Part shown: in pieces, positions 51,924 through 60,470 of the stretch
Numbering within the stretch: position 1 is the first letter of the stretch
How the letters are laid out: the number at the start of each line of letters is the position of its first letter
Origin: Saprospiraceae bacterium
GTDB lineage: Bacteria; Bacteroidota; Bacteroidia; Chitinophagales; Saprospiraceae
Length of the DNA: 60,527 bases
Direction: 5' to 3'
Assembly: GCA_028285545.1 (NCBI GenBank)
Contig: JANQPA010000093.1
Span: forward strand, 1 to 60,527
Program-made: the position numbers and the translations under genes
The notes under the pieces: generated by a model
What the model was told of the DNA's origin: nothing
Database searches by the model: none
The model's input: the letters and a program-made list of their open reading frames with translations, nothing else

Positions 51924-52748
51924 GTGAAAAAGATTCGATTAAGTAAAATATTCTTTTGGCTTTTACTTGTAGGGATGACCTTCATCTACATGGGTCCTTT
52001 CCTGTTTTCCTTGTCCATTAGTTTGAATGCGGAACAGGATGTTTTTCAATGGCCCATCAAGTTAATACCCCAAAAATGGACTTTTAAAAATTACATTCAA
52101 ATTTGGGAAGATTTACCCTTTGGGCGCTGGCTTACCAACAGTTTGATCATTAGCATTATTCAAACAATTTCTAATGTATTTTTTTCCTCCCTTGCTGGTT
52201 TTGCTTTTGCTCGCCTGCGTTTTCCGGGAAGGAATTTTTTCTTCTCTCTATTTATGGCCAGTTTAATGATTCCTGGTATAATTTTACTAATACCCAAGTT
52301 TATCGTTCTTAATGAATTCCATTTAATCAATACCTATAGCGGAATTATCCTCCCCGGTTTAGTATCTGTGGTCAATATCTTTTTGATGAAGCAATTTTTT
52401 GAGACCATTCCAAAAGCTTTAGAAGAAGCCGCCTTAATTGATGGCTGCAGCTATTTCAAAATTTACTGGAAAATATTCCTCCCTATATCTAAACCTGCTC
52501 TGGCAGCAGTAGCAATTTATACTTTTCAGGGTTCTTGGAACGAGTTTATGTGGACCGTTATAGTGACCACCACTTCCGATATGTTTACCCTACCTGTAGG
52601 AATGAATTTCTTAAAAAATGAATTCCTGGTAAACTGGCCATTATTGATGGCAGGCACCATTCTAATTTCTCTTCCAACCCTAGTGATATTTATTGTTTTC
52701 CAAAGATATTTTGTTCAGGGTGTGGGAACTTCAGGATTAAAAGAATAA
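51924..52748 (+). CDS. Sugar ABC transporter permease, MalG/UgpE type
   Basis: 274 residues from a GTG start at 51924. Six membrane segments. The EAA loop is EEAALIDGCSYFKIYWKIFL. The C-terminal FQRYFVQGVGTSGLKE is typical of MalG-family ends. It lies 10 bases after the MalF-type gene and 3 bases before the ATPase gene. Confidence 0.93.
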   Translation: MKKIRLSKIFFWLLLVGMTFIYMGPFLFSLSISLNAEQDVFQWPIKLIPQKWTFKNYIQIWEDLPFGRWLTNSLIISIIQTISNVFFSSLAGFAFARLRFPGRNFFFSLFMASLMIPGIILLIPKFIVLNEFHLINTYSGIILPGLVSVVNIFLMKQFFETIPKALEEAALIDGCSYFKIYWKIFLPISKPALAAVAIYTFQGSWNEFMWTVIVTTTSDMFTLPVGMNFLKNEFLVNWPLLMAGTILISLPTLVIFIVFQRYFVQGVGTSGLKE

Positions 52749-52751
52749 GTC

Positions 52752-53852
52752 ATGGCAAGAGTTGAATTAAAAAATATAAATAAGATTTATGACAAAAAGG
52801 TCACTGCTATTTCCGATGCGAATATTGTAATCGAAGATCAGGAGTTTGCCATCTTAGTGGGGCCTTCAGGCTGTGGCAAGTCTACTCTTCTAAGAATGAT
52901 TGCTGGGCTAGAAAGCATTACGAGTGGGGATTTACTAATCGACGGTGTGCGGGTTAATGACCTGGCCCCAAAAGACCGGGATATTGCCATGGTATTTCAA
53001 AACTATGCACTTTATCCTCACATGACTGTATTTGACAATATGGCTTTTGGTTTGAAACTAAGAAAAACCCCAAAAAAGGAAATTAAAGAGCGGGTACATC
53101 ATGCTGCTGAGATTTTGGGACTCACTGATTTACTCAAAAGGCGTCCCAAGGCTATGTCCGGAGGGCAGCGGCAAAGAGTAGCGATTGGCAGAGCAATAGT
53201 CCGCCAACCAAAAGTATTTCTTTTTGATGAACCCCTTTCCAACTTGGATGCAAAGTTGAGAGTCCAAATGAGAACCGAAATAAAAAGACTCCATAAGCAA
53301 TTGGAAACCACGATCATTTATGTTACTCATGATCAGACGGAGGCCATGACGATGGGTAATAAAATTATTGTCCTAGATAAGGGGCTAATCCAACAAATAG
53401 ATTCGCCAATGAGGTTATATAACTTCCCGGCCAATCAATTTGTAGCAGGCTTTATCGGTAGTCCCAATATGAATTTTATTGAAGGAAAAATTGAAAAGGG
53501 CAATCGAATTCTTTTCAAAAGCCCAGATATCACCTTTTCCATCCCAGAAAATCTAGAAACTTTAGCTTCTAATTTTCTAAATCAGGAAATCATACTAGGC
53601 TTCAGACCAGAATCTATTTATGATCAAAATAATGAAAATGTAGCCTGGTTAACGGAAAAAGTAAAAATTGAGATAGATGTTATTGAACCTATTGGCGCTG
53701 AAACCTTCATTTATTTTCAGGCAAATGGTAATGACATTTGCATGCGAACCACTTCTAATAAAGAATATTACACCGGTCAATCCATTCATATAGGCTTTGA
53801 TACAACCAGGCTCTATTTTTTTGATAAAAAGACTGGCTCAATATTAAGATAA
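52752..53852 (+). CDS. Sugar ABC transporter ATPase, MsmK/UgpC type
   Basis: 366 residues. Walker A is GPSGCGKST (37-45), the signature is MSGGQRQRVAIGRA (135-148), Walker B is VFLFDEPLSNLD (155-166), and the switch histidine is H193. The C-terminal 130 residues form the OB-fold regulatory domain of the MalK class (IGSPNMNFIEGKI and ILGFRPESIYD). Having the ATPase inside the operon means the importer is complete. MalK-type importers are uncommon in Bacteroidota. Confidence 0.94.
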   Translation: MARVELKNINKIYDKKVTAISDANIVIEDQEFAILVGPSGCGKSTLLRMIAGLESITSGDLLIDGVRVNDLAPKDRDIAMVFQNYALYPHMTVFDNMAFGLKLRKTPKKEIKERVHHAAEILGLTDLLKRRPKAMSGGQRQRVAIGRAIVRQPKVFLFDEPLSNLDAKLRVQMRTEIKRLHKQLETTIIYVTHDQTEAMTMGNKIIVLDKGLIQQIDSPMRLYNFPANQFVAGFIGSPNMNFIEGKIEKGNRILFKSPDITFSIPENLETLASNFLNQEIILGFRPESIYDQNNENVAWLTEKVKIEIDVIEPIGAETFIYFQANGNDICMRTTSNKEYYTGQSIHIGFDTTRLYFFDKKTGSILR

Positions 53853-53871
53853 CCAATAGAAAAACCAACTG

Positions 53872-56244
53872 ATGAAACAAATGAATTACAATAAAGGCAC
53901 AGGGAAATGCCTAAACTGGATCATTTCTGAGGAACATTTCTTGCCGAAATTTCAAGGCAAATGTGAGACCATTTTTTGCTTAGGAAATGGTTATATGGGA
54001 TTGCGAAGTGCAACGGAGGAATCTTATGTAGGTCAGGTTCGAAATTGCTTTATTGCCGGCACCTTTAATAAAAGTGCTGATAACGAGGTGACAGAATTGC
54101 CTAATGCAGCTGATATGATCGGCCTGGATATCATTATTGATGGAGACCGCTTTAGTCTAGAAAGAGGAACCTTTAGTAATTATGACCGCTCTTTAAATTT
54201 AAAAACAGGCGAACTCATTCGGACTTTTAATTGGAAGAACTCTGATGGAAAGGAGTTTCAATTTACCTTCAAGAGGTTTGTTTCTTTGGCGGAAAGACAC
54301 ACTCTTGTCTGTCATTTCCAAATTAAACCGATTAACTGCCAGGCAGATATTATTGTCAAATCCGGGATTAATGGCCAGGTAAGCAATAGCGGGGCACAAC
54401 ATTTTGAAGAGGGAGAAAAAAGAGTTTTTGATAAGGAGTATATTCAAATGACTCAACTAACCAATCAAAGCCGAATTTCTTTTATTCATACCTCTCATCA
54501 TAAAATTTCAAATAATTATTCTGAACTAAACCCTCGTTTTGAATTAGACCGGAGAAAAATTCTCACCGTATTCGAGGCAAAATTAGATGATGGGCAAGCT
54601 TTCGAACTTACTAAAGTTTCTAATCTTTTCACCAGTCAGGATAATGATATCTCCTCGGTGAATGCCAATGATATTCAGAAATTTGCATTAGAACAATTAA
54701 AGATTCAATCAAAAAAAGGCTACAACCAGTTGTTGGAAGAAAACATCCTTGCCTGGGAAGAGCGTTGGAATTTTATGGATATCAAGATCGAAAGTGATAA
54801 TGATTTCAATCAATTGGCTATTCGATTTGCTCAATATCATCTATTCATCATGACACCAAAGCATGATAATAGATTTGGTATTGGGGCAAAAGGTTTAAGC
54901 GGTGAAGGATATAAAGGGCATTCTTTTTGGGATACAGAAATATTTATCCTTCCATTCTTTACCTATACTTTTCCTGAAATCGCTAAGAGCTTATTGATTT
55001 ATCGCCACTATATTTTAAAAAGTGCAAGGATGAAAGCCAAAGAGAATGGATATGCTGGAGCGATGTATCCATGGGAATCAGCCCTTTCAGAAGATGGAGA
55101 AGTTACCCCAGTATGGGGAGCAATAGATATCATTACAGGTAAGGCTACAAAAATCTGGAGCGGATTTATAGAACAGCACATTACTGCAGACGTAGCCTTT
55201 GCTGTTTGGCAATATTATATGATTACTGATGATCATAGTTTTATGGAAGATTATGGATATGAAATAATTTTGGATACCGGAATTTTTTGGGCTAGTCGCT
55301 TAGACTGGGATAAGAATAGCAATAGTTACCACATCAAGGATATAATCGGCCCTGATGAATATAAAGAACATATCAATAATGATGCTTTCACCAACTATAT
55401 GGCCAAATGGTGTATGGAAAATTGCTTATACTATGCCGAATATTTAAAAAAGGAGCAGCCTGAAATATACCAAAGGATAAATGAGAAAATTGAAATAGAA
55501 AATTATCTTGCTACCATCAAAGAAAAAAGTGGAAAATTGTTTCTCCCTGCTCCTCGTGATGAAGATTTGGTTATACCTCAAGATGATACCTATCTTAATA
55601 AACCTACAATCAATTTAAGTCAATATAAAAGTCAAAAGCATGTAGGTTCCATATTTCGGGATTTCAATTTGGATCAGATTAATGGAATGCAAGTGTCAAA
55701 ACAGGCTTCCGTGGTTATGCTCATGTATTTATTAGAACATAAATTTAGCCATGACATTAAAGAGGCTAATTTCAAGTATTATGAGCCCAAAACGCTGCAT
55801 GATTCCAGCCTAAGTCTTTCTACTCATGCCATTATTGCCGCAGACATCAATCATTTGGATCTTTCTTATTCCTTATTTCAGCGAGCTGCAAATATTGATC
55901 TGGGTCCCAATATGAGTACCTCTGACCATGGCATCCACGCCGCCTCCTTAGGTGGTATTTGGCAAATCATCGTTAATGGATATGCAGGTATAAGAATGGT
56001 TGGAGGGAAACTTAGAATTAGTCCTAATATGCCTCCCGAAATCAAAACCCTTTCCTTTTCCATCAATTGGAAATCCAGTGTTTTAAAAATTGAATTAGAT
56101 CACCAGAAAATCATCCTCTCAAACCTAGGAGAAGATAATGTTCAATTGGATTTGATGGGCACGGATGTGTCCCTACAAAAAGAGATTGTTCATGAATATC
56201 ATTATGCGCTTAGCAAAACGACAATAGTAGAACAAAACAGTTAA
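53872..56244 (+). CDS. GH65 disaccharide phosphorylase
   Basis: 790-residue glycoside hydrolase family 65 enzyme, which splits an alpha-glucoside with phosphate to beta-glucose-1-phosphate (maltose, trehalose, kojibiose, nigerose and similar substrates). Features are the N-terminal super-sandwich domain (ETIFCLGNGYMGLRS near 33-46), the (alpha/alpha)6 barrel with GLSGEGYKGHSFWDTEIF (341-358), and the general acid E496 in DIIGPDEYKEH. The C-terminal HAASLGGIWQIIVNGYAG and the sandwich complete the family. Directly followed by pgmB, the standard partner for beta-glucose-1-phosphate. It has no signal peptide, so it is cytoplasmic. Confidence 0.92.
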   Translation: MKQMNYNKGTGKCLNWIISEEHFLPKFQGKCETIFCLGNGYMGLRSATEESYVGQVRNCFIAGTFNKSADNEVTELPNAADMIGLDIIIDGDRFSLERGTFSNYDRSLNLKTGELIRTFNWKNSDGKEFQFTFKRFVSLAERHTLVCHFQIKPINCQADIIVKSGINGQVSNSGAQHFEEGEKRVFDKEYIQMTQLTNQSRISFIHTSHHKISNNYSELNPRFELDRRKILTVFEAKLDDGQAFELTKVSNLFTSQDNDISSVNANDIQKFALEQLKIQSKKGYNQLLEENILAWEERWNFMDIKIESDNDFNQLAIRFAQYHLFIMTPKHDNRFGIGAKGLSGEGYKGHSFWDTEIFILPFFTYTFPEIAKSLLIYRHYILKSARMKAKENGYAGAMYPWESALSEDGEVTPVWGAIDIITGKATKIWSGFIEQHITADVAFAVWQYYMITDDHSFMEDYGYEIILDTGIFWASRLDWDKNSNSYHIKDIIGPDEYKEHINNDAFTNYMAKWCMENCLYYAEYLKKEQPEIYQRINEKIEIENYLATIKEKSGKLFLPAPRDEDLVIPQDDTYLNKPTINLSQYKSQKHVGSIFRDFNLDQINGMQVSKQASVVMLMYLLEHKFSHDIKEANFKYYEPKTLHDSSLSLSTHAIIAADINHLDLSYSLFQRAANIDLGPNMSTSDHGIHAASLGGIWQIIVNGYAGIRMVGGKLRISPNMPPEIKTLSFSINWKSSVLKIELDHQKIILSNLGEDNVQLDLMGTDVSLQKEIVHEYHYALSKTTIVEQNS

Positions 56245-56255
56245 TACCTTAAACA

Positions 56256-56915
56256 ATGATAAAGGCTTTTATTTTCGATTTAGATGGTGTGATTACAGAT
56301 ACTGCTGAATACCATTACTTAGCTTGGAAAAACCTTGCCGAAAGCATGGGTTGGAATTTTGACAGAGAAATAAATGAACAATTAAGGGGGATTTCCAGGC
56401 TTGATTCCATTCAGTTAATCCTGGATCATAATAATATTTCAGCTGAGGATAAGCAAATCCAAGATTGGGCTAAACAAAAAAACAGCTACTATGTAGATAG
56501 CCTTGATGCTATGTCTCCAGCTGATTATTTACCAGGTGCACATGAATTGTTAATTGATCTAAAGGAAGCGGGATTCATAATTTCTTTGGGTAGTGCCAGT
56601 AAGAATGCCAGACTGGTATTAGAGAAATTAAATGCTATGGAATATTTCGATCTTATTGGAGATGGACATAGTGTCAATAAAAGCAAGCCAGCACCGGACA
56701 TTTTTTTATATTCTTCCTCCCAATTGGGCTTAACCCCATCAGAATGTATCGTTTATGAAGATGCCCAAAGTGGTGTACAAGCCGCTAAGACTGGCGGCTT
56801 TTACTGTGTGGGTATTGGCCCAGAAGAAAGAGTTGGTGAAGCGGACATCTTTTACAAAGAAATGCAATTCGCTACCTTAGAAAATGTCAGAAACTCATTA
56901 AATCATTTATTCTAA
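56256..56915 (+). CDS. pgmB: Beta-phosphoglucomutase
   Basis: 219-residue HAD-family enzyme converting beta-glucose-1-phosphate to glucose-6-phosphate. It has the nucleophile D8 and acid/base D10 in FIFDLDGVITDTAEYHYLAW, the cap-domain arginine in LRGISRLDS, GSASKNARLVLEKL, KSKPAPDIFL and YEDAQSGVQAAK. It is the last gene of the operon, 11 bases after the GH65 gene. It confirms that the upstream enzyme is a phosphorylase and not a hydrolase. Confidence 0.95.
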   Translation: MIKAFIFDLDGVITDTAEYHYLAWKNLAESMGWNFDREINEQLRGISRLDSIQLILDHNNISAEDKQIQDWAKQKNSYYVDSLDAMSPADYLPGAHELLIDLKEAGFIISLGSASKNARLVLEKLNAMEYFDLIGDGHSVNKSKPAPDIFLYSSSQLGLTPSECIVYEDAQSGVQAAKTGGFYCVGIGPEERVGEADIFYKEMQFATLENVRNSLNHLF

Positions 56916-56999
56916 TGAATTCTGTTGCAAAGCAGTTTTTTATCTAAAATTAATTTTCTTTTACGGAACTAATCTGCAAAAACTTAAGTTTTACGGTTT

Positions 57000-57096
57000 A
57001 TGAAAGCAAATATTCAAATACAACATCAACCACAAGAACACATAGAGTCATCTATGAGGTGTTGATGTATTTGAATCATTAATATATTCTTTTCAG
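57000..57096 (+). ncRNA. Candidate structured RNA downstream of pgmB
   Basis: A long imperfect stem pairs 57012-57030 with 57058-57076 (ATTCAAATAC and GTATTTGAAT ends, with a 3-base bulge) and holds a nested CATAGA-GTCA-TCTATG hairpin (57041-57056). An intrinsic terminator follows at 57097. It may be a small RNA or the 3' untranslated end of the operon. A 21-codon ORF (57000-57065) overlaps the fold and is probably fortuitous. Confidence 0.4.
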
Positions 57097-57138
57097 AGAA
57101 GCCTTATAGATTGAGTTCTATAAGGCTTCTTTGTTTTT
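57097..57138 (+). terminator. Strong plus-strand terminator before the tRNA cluster
   Basis: Perfect 14-bp stem AGAAGCCTTATAGA (57097-57110) / TCTATAAGGCTTCT (57117-57130) with a 6-base loop, followed by TTGTTTTTT. It ends the ABC-GH65-pgmB transcript or the candidate RNA just upstream and insulates the tRNA genes. Confidence 0.85.
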
Positions 57139-57161
57139 TGCCTAAAAATAATTGAATGTAT

Positions 57162-57235
57162 GGTAAATATAGCTTAACCGGTAAAGCACCAGTTTGTGAC
57201 ACTGGAAGATGTCGGTTCGAATCCGTCTATTTACC
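57162..57235 (+). tRNA. tRNA-His (anticodon GTG)
   Basis: With the extra G-1 at 57162 opposite C73 (57235), the acceptor is GTAAATA/TATTTAC. The anticodon arm is CCAGT-TTGTGAC-ACTGG with anticodon GTG, and the T loop is TTCGAAT. The T stem GTCGG/CCGTC has one T-T mismatch. The bases after C73 read CCA (57236-57238), so the tail may be encoded. The encoded G-1 is diagnostic of tRNA-His. Confidence 0.9.
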
Positions 57236-57240
57236 CCAAT

Positions 57241-57315
57241 GGCCCCGAGGACGAAGTGGCTAGAGTCACCGGTCTTTCAAATCGGAGGAAGCGGGATCGA
57301 TACCCGTCGGGGTCA
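57241..57315 (+). tRNA. Atypical tRNA-Glu (anticodon TTC)
   Basis: Cloverleaf with acceptor GGCCCCG/CGGGGTC, anticodon arm CCGGT-CTTTCAA-ATCGG (anticodon TTC at 57276-57278) and T stem GCGGG/CCCGT. It departs from the consensus: position 8 is A, not T, and the T loop is ATCGATA, not TTCRANY. It is very different from the normal tRNA-Glu at 14-85. CC follows the discriminator A. Confidence 0.8.
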
Positions 57316-57322
57316 CCTTCAT

Positions 57323-57395
57323 AGCCCATTAGCATAACAGGTTAGTGCATCGGTCTTTGACACCGAGGGATCCCGTTCGAGTCGGGAGTGGGCTT
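57323..57395 (+). tRNA. tRNA-Gln (anticodon TTG)
   Basis: Acceptor AGCCCAT/GTGGGCT, anticodon arm TCGGT-CTTTGAC-ACCGA with anticodon TTG at 57357-57359, and T arm TCCCG-TTCGAGT-CGGGA. The 3' CCA is not encoded. Third of a tandem His-Glu-Gln set with 5-7 base spacers, probably one transcript. The downstream permease gene converges on it with only 6 bases between. Confidence 0.93.
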
Positions 57396-57401
57396 CTCTT
57401 T

Positions 57402-60005
57402 TTACTCATTCTTCAATGCCTCCACCGGATTGGACAAGGCAGCCTTTAATGATTGTGAACTCACGGTGACAAAGGCAATAATCAGGGCCAATATTCCAGC
57501 TAAACCAAACATCCACCATTCCATATTAATGCGATAGGCAAAATCATTAAGCCATTGATCCATCACATACCAGGCAATAGGGATGGCCATTAAATAGCCT
57601 AATAAAGCCATTTTCAAAAAATCGGCAGACAGCATTCCAACAATTCCTTGAACTGAAGCTCCCAAAACCTTACGAATGCCAATCTCTTTAGTTTTCTGCT
57701 TGGCAACAAAAGCAGCCAAACCAAATAAACCTAAGGAAGCAATGAGTATGGAAAGGATGGTAAAGAATCCAAATAACTCTCCTATTTTTAAATCTTCCTG
57801 ATACAATTGATTATATTTTTCATCCAAAAAGGAGTATTCAAATGGATAGGGAGAGAGCCCCTTAATACCCTTTTCAATCATAGAAATGGTCTGCTTCAAA
57901 TTATCAGGGCGAACCTTGACTGCCATATATTCAAAATAATGATTTCTCATCATGAGCATTAAGGGAGCTATTTCTGTGTGCATAGAATGCATATGAAAAT
58001 CTTTAACTACCCCTATTATGGTCCGCTCGCTGATTTCTCTGAGAGGTTTACCGACCGCTTCTTCAGGAGTCCATCCAAAAGCTTTGGCCGCCGATTCATT
58101 GATAATTCTCGCATTTTGGATATCTGTCTTGAATTCTGTAGAAAAATCACGGCCGGCAATTAATTCAATTTCAAATACATCCAGATAGTCCTCGTCTACC
58201 CTGGCCCGATAGATATTTAAATCTTCTTTTAGGGTCTCATTATTCTGTCTTAAGGTAGTTCCGGAAGTTACATTGATTGGCAACTCTGAAGTAGCCGTAA
58301 CCGAAAGGATATTAGGGTTCCTTTCCCATTCATTTTTAAGCTCGGAATATTTCTCTCTAATTTTAAAATCTTGTACTGGAATGGTTATAATTTGTTCCTT
58401 ATTAAATCCCAGCTCTTTTTTCTGGATAAATTGAAATTGCAAGTAAATAACCAGGCTGCTAATAATTAAAATAATGGCAGTCGCATATTGTCCAATCAAC
58501 AAAAAACGCTGGATTTTCAAGTCCGAAAAACGCCCTTCTGTTCTACCTTTTAAAACCTGGATAGGGCGAAGTGAAGACATCAAAAATGCGGGATAACTTC
58601 CTGATAAAATACCTACCACAATGACTAGTAATAATAATCCAGGGATCAAGAGTACATTATTAAATAAATCGATATTTATAGGTTTACTTAAGAGATACTC
58701 AAAAACTGGGCTTAGGAAGTAGATGATCCCAAATGCTAATAACAGTCCTAAAAAAGCAATTAAAACAGATTCTCCTAAAAATTGCCCAATAAGTTGTTTT
58801 CGCATCGCCCCAATTACCTTTCTTAAACCTACTTCACCTGCTCTTTTAATAGATCTTGCAATAGCCAGATTCATATAATTCACACAGGCCAACAAAAGAA
58901 TTAGGATAGCTATCAAAAATAAAAGGGCAGTATATCTGGCATTACCTTTTGAACCGATATCAAAATTAATTTTATTCTCAAAATGCAATTCACTCAGTGG
59001 TTGTACCAGATAACTTATCTTAAAGGGAAAATCTTCATTCTTTTTCATGTATTTATCTAAAAAAGCAGGAAATTTTCCTTGTAGATTTTGGGAATTGGCT
59101 TGAGGTGCCAGGGTAAAAAAAGTATAATAATCATTATTATTCCATTGGTCTTCTTTTAGCTCTCTGACGTATTGCGAACTGGATAGCATGGGCGTCATAA
59201 AAGTAAACTGCAAGGAAGAATTGGCAGGCAAATCTTGCATTACCCCTGTTACCGTGAAGGCTTTTCGATTTTGGAAAAATAGGGTCTCCCCCATAGGATT
59301 CCGAGGGCCAAACATTTTTTTTGCTAGTGACTCTGTTAAAATTATACTTTCCGCATTTTCAAGAGCAGTCTTGGGATTCCCTAGAAGCAGAGGATGTTTA
59401 AAAACTTCAAAAAAGCGAGAGTCAACTCTTAGTCCATTTTCATAAAAATGATCCTCCTCAATGCTTAGCAAAGCCTGTTGATCTCGGATGGTAGTAGCAC
59501 TAATCACTTCAGGAAAATCCTTTATAAGTGTAGGAGCCAAGCCAACTGTTGTATAGCCATAAAACTCTGTTCCTTTATATTCATTCCCTTGCATTCTTTG
59601 AAAAACTCGGTAGATTTGATCACTGTTTTCATAAAATTGATCATAGGATCGCTCATGATACACGTATAGAAAAATAAGGATAAAACAAGCTAATCCAATC
59701 GCTAAGCCCCCGATATTGATAAAAGAATATAACTTCTGTTTAAGAAGACTTCGCCAGGTAATTTTGAAATAGTGTTTTAACATGTCGGGATGAATAAAAA
59801 GATGAAGGAAATTAAGAGATTTAATAAAATCAGGCCTAAAATGAAGTAGCACTTGCCATATAAATACACGTCGAGCACGACGTGGAGACTCTTCTGCTTG
59901 TTTTTCAAATAATTCTATCAAATTCCCTTCTATCTCTTCCAGAAATTCTTCTTTACAAAACCAGCGAAGGAATTTCAGGGCATATTTAGGAGGATGATTT
60001 TCCAT
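57402..60005 (-). CDS. FtsX/MacB-like permease with N-terminal prefix domain
   Basis: 867 residues. Residues 1-75 are a soluble prefix (permease prefix domain type, FCKEEFLEEIEGNLIELFE). The rest has two FtsX-like permease modules. The first helix is LYSFINIGGLAIGLACFILI. The first FtsX core is LLACVNYMNLAIARSIKRAGEVGLRKVIGA and the second is FGLAAFVAKQKTKEIGIRKVLGA (quoted in part), with large periplasmic domains between. Such proteins work with MacB-type ATPases in antimicrobial or stress export, but no ATPase gene is adjacent. It is coupled to padR by TAATG. Confidence 0.85.
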   Translation of the reverse strand: MENHPPKYALKFLRWFCKEEFLEEIEGNLIELFEKQAEESPRRARRVFIWQVLLHFRPDFIKSLNFLHLFIHPDMLKHYFKITWRSLLKQKLYSFINIGGLAIGLACFILIFLYVYHERSYDQFYENSDQIYRVFQRMQGNEYKGTEFYGYTTVGLAPTLIKDFPEVISATTIRDQQALLSIEEDHFYENGLRVDSRFFEVFKHPLLLGNPKTALENAESIILTESLAKKMFGPRNPMGETLFFQNRKAFTVTGVMQDLPANSSLQFTFMTPMLSSSQYVRELKEDQWNNNDYYTFFTLAPQANSQNLQGKFPAFLDKYMKKNEDFPFKISYLVQPLSELHFENKINFDIGSKGNARYTALLFLIAILILLLACVNYMNLAIARSIKRAGEVGLRKVIGAMRKQLIGQFLGESVLIAFLGLLLAFGIIYFLSPVFEYLLSKPINIDLFNNVLLIPGLLLLVIVVGILSGSYPAFLMSSLRPIQVLKGRTEGRFSDLKIQRFLLIGQYATAIILIISSLVIYLQFQFIQKKELGFNKEQIITIPVQDFKIREKYSELKNEWERNPNILSVTATSELPINVTSGTTLRQNNETLKEDLNIYRARVDEDYLDVFEIELIAGRDFSTEFKTDIQNARIINESAAKAFGWTPEEAVGKPLREISERTIIGVVKDFHMHSMHTEIAPLMLMMRNHYFEYMAVKVRPDNLKQTISMIEKGIKGLSPYPFEYSFLDEKYNQLYQEDLKIGELFGFFTILSILIASLGLFGLAAFVAKQKTKEIGIRKVLGASVQGIVGMLSADFLKMALLGYLMAIPIAWYVMDQWLNDFAYRINMEWWMFGLAGILALIIAFVTVSSQSLKAALSNPVEALKNE

Positions 60006-60331
60006 TAATTGAAATTGATTTTAGGAATTTTTTGATAAATGCTGGTTCGTATTTCATATTGCTTGTCCAGCATTTCTTTTCCCAGGGCCGTTATGACATA
60101 AAATTTTTTCCTTCGCCCTCCCCTACTTTGTGTTATTCCACCAAACCTTGGACTGACGAAACCCTTGTCCGTCATTCGTTTTAAGGCCACATGAATGGCG
60201 CTGATATTTAGTTTTTTATTCAGTTGTTCTTCCAGACTTTCTTTAATGGATACTCCGTATGCCTCATCATGTTGTGCCGCAACGGTGAGGAGAATTAACT
60301 CTTCAAATTCGCCTAATGAAGATGATTTCAT
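60005..60331 (-). CDS. PadR-family transcriptional regulator
   Basis: 108-residue winged-helix regulator: LGEFEELILLTVAAQHDEAYGVSI at the N-terminus, INKK-type turn LNISAIHVALKRMTDKGFVSPR, RGGRRKKFYVITALGKEML. It is the common PadR gene placed before prefix-domain permeases in Bacteroidota. Its stop codon overlaps the permease start (TAATG), so the two are co-translated. A long palindrome directly upstream is its likely own operator. Confidence 0.92.
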   Translation of the reverse strand: MKSSSLGEFEELILLTVAAQHDEAYGVSIKESLEEQLNKKLNISAIHVALKRMTDKGFVSPRFGGITQSRGGRRKKFYVITALGKEMLDKQYEIRTSIYQKIPKINFN

Positions 60332-60339
60332 TTTCTATT

Positions 60340-60393
60340 ATTTACTTAACAAATGTAAATATAATCAATTATATTCACATTTGCTAAGTAAAT
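60340..60393. promoter_or_regulatory. 54-base palindromic PadR operator/promoter
   Basis: Two abutting 27-base arms (60340-60366 and 60367-60393) are complementary at 25 of 27 positions, starting ATTTACTTA. On the minus strand TACATTTG (60350-60357) inside the left arm matches the Bacteroidota -7 box, 18 bases from the padR start. A repressor bound here would block that promoter, which is typical PadR autoregulation. Confidence 0.7.
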
Positions 60394-60470
60394 CAATAAA
60401 AAAAGTACTTTCTGATTTTTTCGATAAAAAAACATGAGTCATCCCGAAAAATGAAGGGATGAAAAATAAA

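Noticed and set aside
57000-57065. A 21-codon ORF after pgmB
   Set aside because: It coincides with the arms of a hairpin, which better explains the sequence, and has no supporting start signal.
57162-57395. tRNA cluster as a phage or island attachment site
   Set aside because: No integrase, and no direct repeat of a tRNA 3' end nearby; the flanking genes look like chromosomal core.
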